A stretch of DNA of 64,000 nt from Zygaena filipendulae. Taxonomy: Eukaryota; Arthropoda; Insecta; Lepidoptera; Zygaenidae. Made by a program: the position numbers and the translations under genes. Under the pieces are notes generated by a model. That model had not been told where the DNA came from and did not search any database. It saw only the letters and a list, made by a program, of their open reading frames with translations. Each line of letters starts with the position of its first letter. Positions within the stretch are counted from its first letter, which is position 1. Location: NCBI GenBank assembly GCA_907165275.2, contig OU015655.1:14148501-14212500 (forward strand). Direction: 5' to 3'. Positions 36,251-49,000 of the stretch are shown here, piece after piece.

Positions 36251-37032
36251 ATGGCACATTTGTGATTAGAATGCAAAATTTCATGAGGTACTCGGCCCAT
36301 TTCTATGAAACTTACCCGATCTATGTACGAATAAAAATGATGATTAAGCTTAAAAAAGTAATGGATTTCCCAAAATATATTATTATTGACCTAGTTTGTA
36401 TTGACCTAAGTGTTGTTTTAAGTCACTTTATAATTCTGTCACTATTGTAGAGTATCGTCACGGTTTGATACGAATTCCAATCCTTCCTTTAATTAGCACC
36501 AGATTTTCGAAACGTCATACTTGGAAAAAAATATATTTTGTCTTTTTTGTAAGTGTACATACATAATGTACCTAATACTTGGATATAGGATACTACTGGT
36601 GATGAAAGGTTACCACGTCCCAGCGTTAGATGGCGCGATATTGAGTGACGTTGTTATTCTGGATCGCGGTGTACAGATTGCCGCACCTAATGACAATCCA
36701 CAGAAAAAAAATAGAAGTAACGGAGAAGGCTTTACAAGATAAACTTAAAGTTTCTCAGTGGAGAATCTATTGCAAAACATTGCACTATAGAGGGAAGCGT
36801 GATATAATTGTGATAGACAAGTAAATTACTGTTTTCAGTCAATTGTGTAGGTCAAACCAGATAATCGATTCGGTAAATCAAGATCAACTTCAAGGTTGTC
36901 GACGCAGGCGATTGAACTGAACAAATTGTTAGTTTAGTCACTTAGGCGCGTTTCACACGGGTATGACTTCGCTCAAGGTCATTGCTAAACGGCCGAGGGC
37001 CAATTCTGCCCACGCGAAACCATTCTAGTCCT

Positions 37033-37328
37033 GCCCTTATGACCATAACACGGCGCGTTAAGATAAAACGCCACGAAAATTGTCTTTTCCTCGTAATTAA
37101 AAAAGTTTTGCTCCAAAAAAATTCATTTACAACGTTCCTTAGGGCATACAGAATAAAAATTTCTAATATTTTGACATCTAGAACGTTTGGGAATACGTTT
37201 TTTGGACGCGTCGTTATGAGCAAGACATGTTTGGCCCTTATTCGTTTGTATTTGTTCAAGTTGTATTTTGTAAAAATGTTTTGTGGTTAAATAAACTTAT
37301 TATTATTATTCACTATGATAAGGGCCTT
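37033..37328. mobile_element. MITE with GGCCCTTATTCACTATGACC ends, copy 3, interrupted
   Basis: The right terminal repeat is split: GGCCCTTATT at 37231, then about 70 foreign bases (37241-37308) ending in AATAAACTTATTATTATT, then CACTATGATAAGGGCC. The foreign piece looks like a short retroelement 3' end inserted into the MITE. Confidence 0.7.
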
Positions 37329-38610
37329 GTATCGATAAAGGTCTCCCAGATATATCATTACTCGCATGCTCGTTTGAACTTATCTGCAATCGCTACGAGG
37401 GTATGTGTGAGGAGACCCTGTGCGGTTTCATGCGAGCATCGGCGCTCAGCAAATCAGCAGGAGACAACGGGATTAAAGTTATAACATAATATTACTGTTA
37501 ATAAAAAAAAACAATTCAATAAAATCATTTAATTTTTTCTGTAATTTTAGAATCCAATTGTTCAGCAATTCAAGGTTTTTTTTTTACTTACAATTAGACT
37601 TTTAATTCTATTTAAAGACTCCCAAAATCATGGTCGGGTTCGCTTACCACTATACCTACCTAATACGGACAGACCATTGCATTAAAAAATAAAAGATGTG
37701 TAGATATAATGTGCATTGGTACGAAATATACAAATTACCAACAAGCTGTTTCACCCGCGTTAATTTTGGAGTGCCTGCGGGAATTCCAGGATATATGTCC
37801 TTCTCTGTGCCCCCAAAACGGATGCGCAAAATTTCATGATGATCGGTTGAGTAGTTAATGCGTGAAAGCTTAACAAACAAACAAATAAACTCACTTTACA
37901 TTTACAATACTTAGTAAGGACGTGCCGAGCATTGCGATTTCAAACATGTTATTGTATCCTTATCTAGATAACAATGGGAAATGGGTTTTAAAGGACTCAA
38001 ATGTCATCAACATTGTGACAATAAGATTAAAACCATGACAATTAACAGTGCGCGTAGGGTTGCCATTATTGTTGAGAACTGATTATTAGTAGCAAATAAA
38101 TAAAAACTGTAAATAAGGGTAGTAACGGTTTAATAAATTAAAAAATCAATAGAAAACAACGACGACAAAAACAATTCACTCCGATCTTGATAAATTAATC
38201 GAAAACCAGTTCAATTACCTACTGTTGAGAAGAACCACCGGAAAGAGGTTCATGTTTCCTCGCCCAGTCAAATTTTGACGTAGATTTTACTTTATTGTCT
38301 TTTTGTGTTTTGACATATTCGTTTGAAATATTGATAAACGGGACAAAAACGGAACAAGTAACGTGACGATACGGGACGTGACACTTACTTCAATACGGTG
38401 ACAGTCCCTTATATACGGGACGTATGGTAACCCTAATCATCTAGAAAGTGTGTAAGGGATAGTTGTATAGTGTCGTCTCGCACCACAGGTGGTAGATCAG
38501 AGGATGAGGAAGACAGCACTAAAGTAGTAGGACTAATCTGTAAATCACGGGCATAGTAACATGGTTTTCCTACTGATGACAATAGAATCACTCAGACAGA
38601 CCCCTCTTTC

Positions 38611-38957
38611 CTAGTGGGCACTTTAGGCAAGTGCCCAGGGGCCCGTGATCGATAGGGACCCCCTCAGATCAAATACAAAGTCCCTAGTTCCTGTCAGATC
38701 ACCAAACGATAACCAATATTTATTACCAAAAACTTATATCATTCGAAGAAATCGAACCTAAATTACTGACTACAATACCAAATTACTAGCTTTTACATGC
38801 GCGAACTACGATGCTATTCTACTCTCGCCCAAAAGTTAGGTATTTAACCTTGTTTATATACTTTCTTTGTCTATTCTAACAAAATAGTGTTCTGCCAAGT
38901 TATAGGGGCCCCATTATCCTAATATGCCCACTGCCCAGGGCCTCCAACACTGCCCTG
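38611..38957. repeat. GC-rich inverted-end repeat
   Basis: Begins AGTGGGCACTTTAGGCAAGT then GCCCAGGGGCCC, and ends with GGGGCCCC and GCCCACTGCCCAGGGCC. The ends are imperfect inverted copies around an AT-rich centre. No ORF; class not assigned. Confidence 0.45.
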
Positions 38958-38992
38958 CACTCAGAAGGTACACGTTGTATGTTTATATATGG

Positions 38993-39228
38993 ACATAGCT
39001 AAGCAATAGTGTGTTAACTCACATTGGAGAAATTTTGCGTAAATTGTGTTTTAAAATTATAGCGTCATTTTGTGATAAGATTTTTTCTATGTTTAACAAT
39101 TTCTTAGTATTTAAACAATGTAAGGAGGTAAAAATAATAATTAGAAACGTTCTATAACTCTTATTATAGCGGTTTGTATCAATAACTTCATTGTGTGGGT
39201 TAACATGTTATTGCTTATCTGCATCCAT
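38993..39228 (+). mobile_element. MITE of the AGATAAGCAATA family, copy 5
   Basis: Diverged but full-length copy, from ATGGACATAGCTAAGCAATA to TTATTGCTTATCTGCATCCA. Confidence 0.75.
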
Positions 39229-39229
39229 A

Positions 39230-39815
39230 TGTACCTAATAGGGGTTCCCCACGGTCTAACCCGCTTCGATTTCGGAGTTTCTACTAGAACCAGATAAAAA
39301 GTACCTACCAGGTACCCTGATGTCGTTTTCTGTACCCTTCCCTGACAACGAGTATGCTAAATTTTCTCGATGATCAGTTGAGTTCCTTCGCATTTAAAAT
39401 ATGTATTAGTAGATATATGAATCCATATCGATTACCCCAAAGGGTCTGTTAGACCGACCTGGGGGTCTACTACCAACTCAAATAGAAATATGTATTACCT
39501 ATTAAAACTTCCATCGAACTTTTTTACAGTCAGTCAAAATTACTATGGACAGAAAATTTCATTGTAACTAAAAACAAATCAGACACTTCCTAAGGTTACT
39601 CACTCTGACAAGTTAAGATATCCAGACAACATATCGAATGTTTCATACTACGTCTTATGACTAATCTCATTGTTACAAATGACCTAACTGCGTATGCGCA
39701 TTGTACACTGTACAGTAAACAACATGGTTAAAGTACATTGTGTGATTGTGTGTAGTTAGATTATGCAACTGTGTATTTCTATGAACTACGTCATGATGAA
39801 TCGTCGTAATCCTTA
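39230..39815. other. No gene recognised
   Basis: Begins with degraded Helitron-like sequence (39240-39400), then unremarkable AT-rich DNA. Confidence 0.45.
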
Positions 39816-40559
39816 CTAATATTATAATTGCAAAAGTGAGTTTTTTTGTTTGTTTGTTACGCTTTCACGCCTTAAATTTTGCACACCCCTTGTCAGGGGT
39901 ACAGGGAAGGACATACGGTACTCTTTATCCCGGAATTCCAGCGGAAACTCCGAAATTTACACGGGTTAAGCCGTGGGGAACAGCTGGTAGGTACTCGTAT
40001 AAAGGCTCGAATGCCACTTTTAGGGTGGCGGTTGGTTGGCGGTGGTTTTCAGATTTTACAGAGTCTCCGTGGAAATCCCGGGATAAAAAGTACTCTATGA
40101 CATTCAGGTTCACCGTGGCTTCCTATAAGTGAAAGAATTTTCAAAATCGGTTCAGTAGATCCAGAGATTACCGCCTACAACGTCACAAACTCACAAATTT
40201 TTGCTCTTTATAATATTAGTAGGTAGGTATAGACAAGACAAGTATGGTCGAAAACAGATTGTAAAAAATATGTCGTCCACTGTACCTACGTGGGTCGCAT
40301 GACAACCTACAGCGGTGAATTGATTAAATATTTAGCTCGAACAACCGCTCGGACTCGGGAGCGAATTCGAACATGTCAAATTTTGTTTGCTGAGAGATCA
40401 TTGTCATGAAAACTGTGGCAGATGTCGAGAGCATCCGCTGCATTTACGCCTGCATGTTGGCTAATTTGTAATTGAACAATATTTAAAACTGTTTGCCCGC
40501 GATTGTTTTATACACAAACTAGCCGACCGTGGCGGATCCACTTGTTATATCTATACTTA

Positions 40560-40905
40560 TCCTACTTCTTACTAAAATTTTAAATTGAAAGTGTGGATGT
40601 TTGTTACTCAATCACGCAAAAACGGCTGATAGGGTACTTTTATCCCGGAATTCCCGCGGGAACTCCGAAATTACTAGGGGTGAAACCGCGGGGCACAGCT
40701 AGTAATATTGTAAAGAGGAAAGATTTGATTTTTTGTTTGGTCGTTTGTTACGATTTAACTCAAAAACTACTGGACCGATTTCAAAAATTCTTTCACCATT
40801 AGAAAACTACATTATCCCTGAGTACCTAACATTGGCTATATTGTAATCCGAAATTCCCGCGGGAAATCTGAAATTACTGCGAGTAAAACCGCGGGGGACA
40901 GCTAG
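40560..40905 (+). mobile_element. Two head-to-tail Helitron-like short elements
   Basis: The first ends GGGGCACAGCTAG at 40702; the second starts immediately (TAATATTGTAAAGAGG) and ends GGGGGACAGCTAG at 40905. The two bodies differ, so this is two insertions, not a duplication. Confidence 0.55.
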
Positions 40906-41211
40906 AGTTACCCAATAAAGTAAAAAAATTAAACGGCGCAGCCCATTTAATCCCTCAACAAGGCAGGCAAAGAAGCCTAATATAGCTCCTAATACAACAC
41001 AAAAAATTGTTGCACCCCTCTTCGACTCAGTTACCTTTAAGTTAACATAAAATTGAAACAATTTATTTACTGTGATAGTAGAATTGCTTTTGAGAAACAG
41101 ACTATATCAACAGCAGGGGCACAGAGGTCATTAGGTGCGTATTTATAAACGCTTTATAAAAACTCTCCCGAGAAATTCATTCTGGTATATATTATGTATA
41201 ACTAGCTGACC

Positions 41212-41395
41212 CGCGCGGTTTCATCCGCGGTAATTTCGGAGTTCCCGCGGGAATTCCAGGATAAAATATAGTTACAAACCTTCCTCATGAATCACTCTAT
41301 GTATTGGTGAAAACCGCATCAAAATCCGTTGCGCAGTTTTAAAGATTTAAGCATACATAGGGATATAGGGACAGAGAAAGCGACTTTATGTAGTG
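41212..41395 (-). mobile_element. Helitron-like short element, reverse
   Basis: CTAGCTGACCCGCGCGGTTT at the 3' terminus and ACCGCATCAAAATCCGTTGC inside; same family as 34585-34775. Confidence 0.55.
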
Positions 41396-41401
41396 ATTAT
41401 A

Positions 41402-41562
41402 GTAGATTATGCACCGAGGGGGTAAAGCAGTGTCTTACGTCACGGGCGGCATATTGGACCCAGGAGCGTAACGAGGGACTCTGGAGTGATATCCTGAGTA
41501 AAGCGAGGGGTTCAAGCCGCCCAAGACGAAGACAGGCTTTATCCTCGAGGTGAATACTCTAC
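41402..41562. mobile_element. Foldback element, copy 2 of the 60629 family
   Basis: GTAGATTATGCACCGAGGGG at one end and the inverse of GTAGAGTATTCACCTCGAGG at the other; internal GTCACGGGCGGC and GAGCGTAACGAGGG. Accounts for the open frame at 41329-41553. Confidence 0.55.
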
Positions 41563-42295
41563 TTTTCCTACCTAAAGAGAGATATTTTATTTAGGTAGAA
41601 GTAAAGAGGGTTTATCCGAAAATCTAACTGGCCACCATAGGCATATCATCACATAAAAAAAAAAGAAAACGCTGTTTTCCAACACATTTGAACGTTCCGA
41701 ATCCTAATCACTTTAATCCCTTGGCAGTTTCATACTACATTACCTCCCTTGGTATGTAATGCCTTGCTTCACGTCGAGATTGCGTGATATGTAGGACATT
41801 ATCGAGCAGGTGGTACGAAAAATTAATTACTACTGGCAGAACAGTAGCGAAAGGAAAGTTTCGAACATTACATACAACATAAGTTTGAGAGGAGTTTATA
41901 AATACGGACCGCTGATTGTGTGTTGTCACATTTACGAGATACGTTCTAAATTAGGGTAAATTTCACCGTCTACATACCTAGTAATCTTTGTTATTATAAT
42001 TATATATTTATCATCTTTAACCTCGATGTAATCATCTCGTCTGTTTGTATATTTGCCTCTTATCAAAGTTCTGGCAACTTCCACATTTCCCTTTAATTTT
42101 ACAATTGGTACAGTCAGTGACTAAGAAAACATTATGTGGAAGTCATATTTTGAACTGAAATGGTCCAACTATACCTCTTCCCCTACATTTTAACTATGCC
42201 ACGTGTCATTTTTAAGAACCTACCTAAGGTCAGCACCATGGTCATTATGGTGCTCTATAGGTACATATAGCGGTAGGTATAAGAAAAAAATATAT

Positions 42296-42645
42296 ACGTG
42301 TTAATGAATTAACTGAAAACCTGGTACACCCTATTTAAAAAAAAATAAACAATGATTTAAATATATTTTATGTCGAAAAATTTTATAGGTACCTACTTTA
42401 AAAGTTATTCAAAATTAGTTTGGTCGAGGTGACCTATCTACGAAATTCCAAGCGCTACGTTCGCATCTACCGATTCGAATTTTGTTGCTGCGGGCGGCGT
42501 ACGCGCCAAATATTGAATTATAAATAATTTAGAAATGGGCTAATAAAAAAAAATGTAACCTATATTAAAATATAGTGCGATCGATTCGCTAGTAGATTCT
42601 GAGCAAACTACTTTCTTGTTTTCAGTTAATCCATTAACACGTTGT
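42296..42645 (+). mobile_element. MITE with ACAACGTGTTAATG ends, copy 3
   Basis: Full length. About 80 bp downstream, at 42729-42830, lies a separate partial copy of the same family ending ATTCATTAACACCTTGTA. Confidence 0.75.
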
Positions 42646-42927
42646 ATATTATGTACACATAGCTATATATCGAACTTAAAGTCTCTAAGCATAAGGTAAT
42701 TTTAATTGTACGCATAATGTTAGAACCGGCAACTAATGTTGAATAACTTTTAAAGTATAAATTTGTTAATTTTTTTAAATGGGGTGTATCAGGTTTTCTG
42801 TTGATTCATTAACACCTTGTAGATTAATCCTTAGCTTATAGCCGTATATCATACACTACTAAAATTTCTGTCGCCGTTTATGTACTGCCGACGAAATAAA
42901 AAGAAACAAATTGAATATTCTGCATTA

Positions 42928-42933
42928 TTTATT
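42928..42933 (-). terminator. Likely NUCB1 polyadenylation signal (AATAAA)
   Basis: AATAAA on the minus strand about 150 bases beyond the NUCB1 stop, inside AAATAAATAATGCA. It is the first canonical hexamer after the coding end. Confidence 0.5.
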
Positions 42934-43080
42934 TACAACAATTGTCAATAGGTATTTTGTTGAAATACAAAAAAAGCGTGAGTCGGAGAGCGAGACGAGT
43001 TTGGCACGAAACAGTGAAAAATTGTAATACATATAAATTAATTCTCACATGATAAAATAAAACTATTGCGATTTGTGATC

Positions 43081-46000
43081 TTAGTGGTTTCCTACTACGT
43101 TTGCGGGCGGGGCCTGACCCTGGGCGGGCGGGACCTGACCCTGGGCGGGCGGGGTCTGGCCCTGGGTTTGGGCGGGCGGTGCCTGACCTTGGGCTTGATT
43201 CTGAGCCGCTTGTGGCGCAGCTTGACCTTGACTTGGTTGCTGGATTTGTCCAGAAGCCGGGTTCGGGTTAACAGGTGGTTCCGGGGCACCCTCTTGTTTT
43301 ACATTCTGGACTTGCGGAGCTTGTTGTGCTTGGGCCTGAGGCGGCTGTTGACCTTGGTACTGGGGTGGTTGACCCTGATACTGAGCTTGCTGGAATTGCT
43401 GTCCTTGGTACTGTCCCGGCTGTGGCTGACCTTGGAACTGAGCTTGAGGCGGTTGTCCCTGATATTGTGCTTGTGGCTGCGCCTGGTACTGGGGCTGTTG
43501 GTAGCCCTGGGGAATTTGGCCTTGTTGACCCTGTGGCGGCATCTGACCTTGCGACGGCATCTGACCTCCCTGCGGGTACTGCTGTTGCACTTGACCTCCT
43601 TGAGGGTACTGCTGTTGCACTTGACCTCCCTGCGGGTAGAGCGGGGCCTGGCCGTGATACTGTGGCACCTGGTTCTGCTGGAGGTGCTGCTGGTACTGAT
43701 ACTGTTGGAGGGCCTGCTGTATCTGATGGTGGGCGCCGGGCAATGGGCGGCCGTGGGCGTCGACCTGCGAATGGAAATTAACTTATAGCTTCTTTATAGC
43801 TTCTTGACAGCACCGAATGATTGCTACGCTAAGTATCGGGGGTTGGAATACCACATCAGTGGATGTTTCAGACTGGATATTTAATATTTATGTATACTAT
43901 AATAAAAGAATAGAATTCGCGTGTCTGTTCATGCTGATTACCGGAACAACTGAACAGATTATCATGCGGTTTTCACAAGATCAGTTGTACGTTAAACATA
44001 AAAAAAATTACAGTAGGTAATCGATACTTCTTCATTTAAAACTACATAGTGATTGTCCACATTACAAGCCGTATAGTGTATCATCAAATACATATATCTA
44101 TGTGTTCTGAAATTTAATTACGATTATTAATTATAACTGTTAACACCAAACAGGTAATTTCTATTATTAAACATTATGTTATTCGATATTATGTATTCAG
44201 ATCACACAGTGTTGTGTGGCCGAGCAAATAAGCACAGGAAACATATGATTGAAGATAGGTTGGGTCTCAATATACATTGTAGTTTCAAATCTGTGGAGGA
44301 TAAATTTGTATATCTCGTGATTAACTTTCGTTAGTTCTGCTACTTGTCACCTACTGATGATATTTGTTTGAGCATCTGATGGACTATTTAAGTTTTGTGG
44401 TTAGTGGTTACATATCTCAAAGTCCTGCGACATTTATAACAATTTTTTTTTAATAACTATGAAGGTGTTTTAACACGAAGAGAAGAGAATATATTTCTTT
44501 TACAAAACAATGAGAAGCGATTTGGTTTTCATAGAAATCTATTTATGTTTATTACAAATAGATTTCTATGACCTTTTCCTTTTCCCCTTTTCCCCGGATT
44601 GTTATCCGGGGAAAAGGTTTTTTTTTTAATTTAGTTTAAGTACCTACTACAATATTATTCACTTAAAGTTTACTCGTATTTGTTAATCCTACTTTTTTAA
44701 TTTGAGAAAAACACGTAAATCTTGAAAGATTACGACAATATAGCAAGGTAACGGCCGAATTCCATTTATACCGTATTTTACATAAATTCCTTTTTTTTTA
44801 AATGAAGATGTTCATTTTAAAAGATGTAGTTAAGATGGAAAGCTTTAATTAAATATGAAAGGGACACTGACGTTATTATACTTCCAACCACTGCACGAGT
44901 GAAGCAGGGGGCTGCAGTTAGTGAAATATATAAGACAGACGAATATTATCGCATGCCTTTGCATGTAATATAGATATGTATGAATATTTGTATGTATTTA
45001 AATATAATATATGCATGACGTATATATAAATAAACAAATCACCAAAACGTAAATGTACCGCCAAGTGAACTCTCTGTACTACCTGAAGGTTGACTGGCAG
45101 AGAATGCTACTGTGGCATTAAGTACGCCTTTTGTACCATGATGTGCATAAAGTTTAAATAAATAAACAACTATCGCACCATACATCTTTTGTTTGCGATC
45201 AAATATAACAAATTATAACAAAAGACCACGTAATATATTATTATGTACTAACTAGGTAGTGGAGGTGACCACTGTTTTCAAATAATATTTATTTTATGAC
45301 TTCTAAGAATCTATGATCACATTTATGTATAGTCTCAACATATTATTAGATATCGGTCTTCAAACAAGATTTATAGTGTTAATTTCGTTGACTAATATAT
45401 TTTAGCATAACTTCATGTGTTGCTGGTCCTACAATGGGAGTTGTACAATATAAAATATTCAAGATTCAAATTAGATTTTGATACATTGATATGACATAAG
45501 AATGAAGTATAGAATCGCCCTCAAGATTTCGTATTCAAAAAGTAACCAAGCCTTGAAGGACCATTCTCGATTAAACAATGCATTTAAAAGGAAATGGTAA
45601 TGCATTTATACACAAACGAGTGACTTAACAAGTAACATAATTATACAAATATAAAATACAGTAAATAAATCACACAGGAAATTTCTGAGATATGCCACCA
45701 CGCGACATACAAACAGACAGAAAATATAGGTAACGTTAAAAAATTCAAGGTGAAATTGCAATAATTTGCAATGATTCAATGGGCATGTTGACTAATTTTT
45801 ATTTTTTAGTTCGTCTTTTATTTTTTTACGTAATCAAAAAATAACGGCAATATATTGAGTTGAAATTTCGCGTGACGTCACTATTCTGACAGTTTGTATG
45901 GTGGTTTTAGCGGTTAGTGACGTCACGACCCCCTCACCCTAAGCTTTAATGCGTTTTATCTCTGTATATTTTAATTTATTTAAAAAAAGCACAAAATTCG

Positions 46001-49000
46001 TGTCTATTGTTTTTTTTTTTATTTTCTAACCGACGGACTAATTAGAATTTTGATTTTCAAAAGTAGTCCACATCCCCATTATTATTATTTTTTTCTCCAT
46101 TTAAGGCCATGGTAACACCCGGCGGCGTTTCATTGTGTGACCTTGTGACGACGTTAACGATTCAAACTGGTTCTCGATCGATCGAACAACGAGTCGATTT
46201 AACTCGTTTCACATTACCTCACTGTTATTTTCTAGCCAAACCATGGAATGAATCACGGTATCAATTCGAGAACCATTCACGTGTTTTCGAGAACCTATGT
46301 TGAAAATTTTTATATGTATATTTATTTAGAAAAGACACACAGTATTGACCTCTGTAGTATTGATGACAGAATGTTAAGTTTTTATTTTCAAAACATCACA
46401 AAAGATTCGAAGTCGGTTCCAAGCCAGATAGGTAATAGGTAGATAGACTAAGTCCGCTCCCGCTACAAAGCGGGCTTGGCACTGACTTCAAACCGATCAT
46501 TAGGTAGCAAATATTAATAATAATATTACGTGTATTTTTGTCTTTCGGATTAAATCGATATTTTGTTATTTTTAACTTTTTTGTTCGGTATTAATTATTT
46601 TGTTAAAATTTTGTTTATTTTTCGCGTTTAAGTGAGTTGGTTTATAATCTATAAAATCTACCAAAATCGCTATAGATGTGCCTGTAATATTTGAAGAGTT
46701 CCCTCGATTTATCTAAGATCCTTACAATGGGACCACCTCAGGAGTATATCCTTTTTAACAAAAAATTTTTTTTTAATCGCGTAACAAACATACAAAAAAA
46801 ATGAAAACCTCCTCCTTTTGAGAAGTCGGTTAAAAAAAAGCATTATTTATTAAAATTTTCGTTGAAAGATTACTTTTGGTTTCTCCTTTTTTTTGGGGTA
46901 GGTTATTTATATCTTAATTTCACATGTAGCCTCAAACGAGTCACACTCACCAAGCCGCGCTGTTGGAGATATCTCAACTCCTCGAGGCGGTTCCTCTCGT
47001 AGCGCTCGTACTCTTGCTGAGTGTAGATTTCGTTCTCGTCGACCGGCTTCCAGCCTGCGAACAACAGGAACGGGACCTCGTACAGTCGGCAGCAGAAATG
47101 TGTTGTCGATTGCAACAGTCGTTGAATGTTATTGCAACGTCTCACCAAAGGTTTTACATATTTTTGATCCTAAAATCATCATAGGCTACGCTGACCGTGT
47201 TAAAGGAATGGGCATGATGACAAGGTGTAAAAATCAAAATCCTATTTAGTCCGTCAGCTAGATAATAGGTAAATAATAATAGACACGTGTTTTTTGCTTT
47301 TTCGAATCATTGATAAAATACTTATAGCCCGGCAGCCCACGCCTTGTTTTCTCAGTGACTAATAACAGGCTGAAACTTCGTGAGTAGGTTCAGTTCGACG
47401 AGACGCCCCAGCTTTTCCCCTGAGAAAATTCTCGAAACGGTTAGCTAATAGTGGAATCGACCACTTTTAAGCTTAAGACTGGCAAAAAAGCACCACTAAT
47501 TAATTTTTAGGACTATATGTGACCATTTCATTTACTAAGCCGACACAAATATTTACTAAGTTGTATACAAAAATTCAGGCAGTTATTAACAATTTTTATG
47601 ACCTCGTTATTTGTACATATTCGGAATGGACTCTCCAGTCAAACCAACTATTTTGGAGGACAATTTATAAATCGGGTTTATTGTCGAATTATCTTAACTT
47701 TTAAAATATTATTCAGACAATTTCGACACCCCACCAAATCGAAATATTTTTCACCTGCTCACTTCATTAGTTACCCGTTTCGAGAATTTTCTCAGGGGAA
47801 AAGCTTTGGCGTCTCGTCGAACTGAACCTATTCATGAAATTTCAGCTGGTTATCAGTCACTGAGAATACAAGGCGTGAGCTGTCGGAGTATTAGATAAAA
47901 CGGCGGGAGATCGCGATATCATAACTAAGTGTAAATTGTACCTTTTATAACTATAGTGTAGGAGACAGTATTCAATTATATGAGAATAAGTATCGAATTG
48001 CTTACGCTATATTGTACTATTATTATTATTAGCCATACATACAAACTTTCACGTTATTTATAAGGATTTCATATTATTTTTCTAATGTTTATCATCACGT
48101 ACCTTCGTCCTGATTGAACTCCGCCTTCTGCGTCTCCATCAGGAACTCGTTGTAGTCGATGAGCCCGTCGCGATTCTTGTCGTTCTCCTTGAACACGTGC
48201 TCGCGCATCCGCTCCATCTCCTCGGCCCTCTCGCGTTTGTCCTTGTCGCAGTACATCGATATACAACGTGTTAATGGATCAACTCGAACACAAAAAGCAG
48301 TTTGCTCAGAATCGACATTCGACTTCCGAATCGATCGCGCCATGTTTTAATATAGGTTATGTTTTTTTTTTTCATTTTTACTATGCCCATGTCTAAATTA
48401 TTTTCAATACAATGTTTGCCGCGTACGCCGCCCGCAGAAAAAAAATCATTGAAACGTAGCGCGAGCGTAGCGCTTGAAATTTCGTAGATAGGTCACCTCC
48501 AAAGTAATGTTGAATAACTTTTAAACTATTAATTTTTTCGACATAATTTATATTTTAGTCACATTATTTTTTATTTTTTCAAATGGGGTGTATCAGGTTT
48601 TTGGTTCATTCATTAACACGTATATTTTCATTCAAGATCTCACAGCGAATAGCAATCTAAGTTAAGGAGTTCAGACCAAATTAAAAAACGCTAGAGCAAT
48701 TTTTTTGCTATAGGCTAAATAAAGAATCTTATTAGAATCACGTTTACCTAAGTATTTATAAAATCCAACTCATCAGTTTAGAGCGATAATTGATATGTAT
48801 TGGATTTTGTGCTAAATGACAACGTAGATAGAGTTCTCATTAGCATTAACCGACCAGTAGTTTTGTAGGTGGTTTAATTAACTGTAAGTAGGTAGTACTT
48901 GAATTGATTTTTTTAAATTCGAACGAATTCATTATTTTATGACATCCACTGTCAAGTTCTCGAATAATTTGAAATTAAACTCTATCGGCCGCACTCAGAG

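Noticed and set aside
41329..41553. 74-codon frame with RSFKDLSIHRDIG start
   Set aside because: Runs from a Helitron-like element into a foldback element; no domain.
43066..43788. 240-codon plus-strand open frame rich in Leu/Arg/Gly (and another at 43275-43781)
   Set aside because: They are antisense shadows of the Gln/Pro-rich last exon of NUCB1; CAG/CCA-rich codons read as CTG/TGG on the other strand give long open frames.
48095..48343. Separate 82-codon protein MARSIRKS...
   Set aside because: It is the NUCB1 EF-hand 2 exon plus read-through into the adjacent MITE, not an independent gene.
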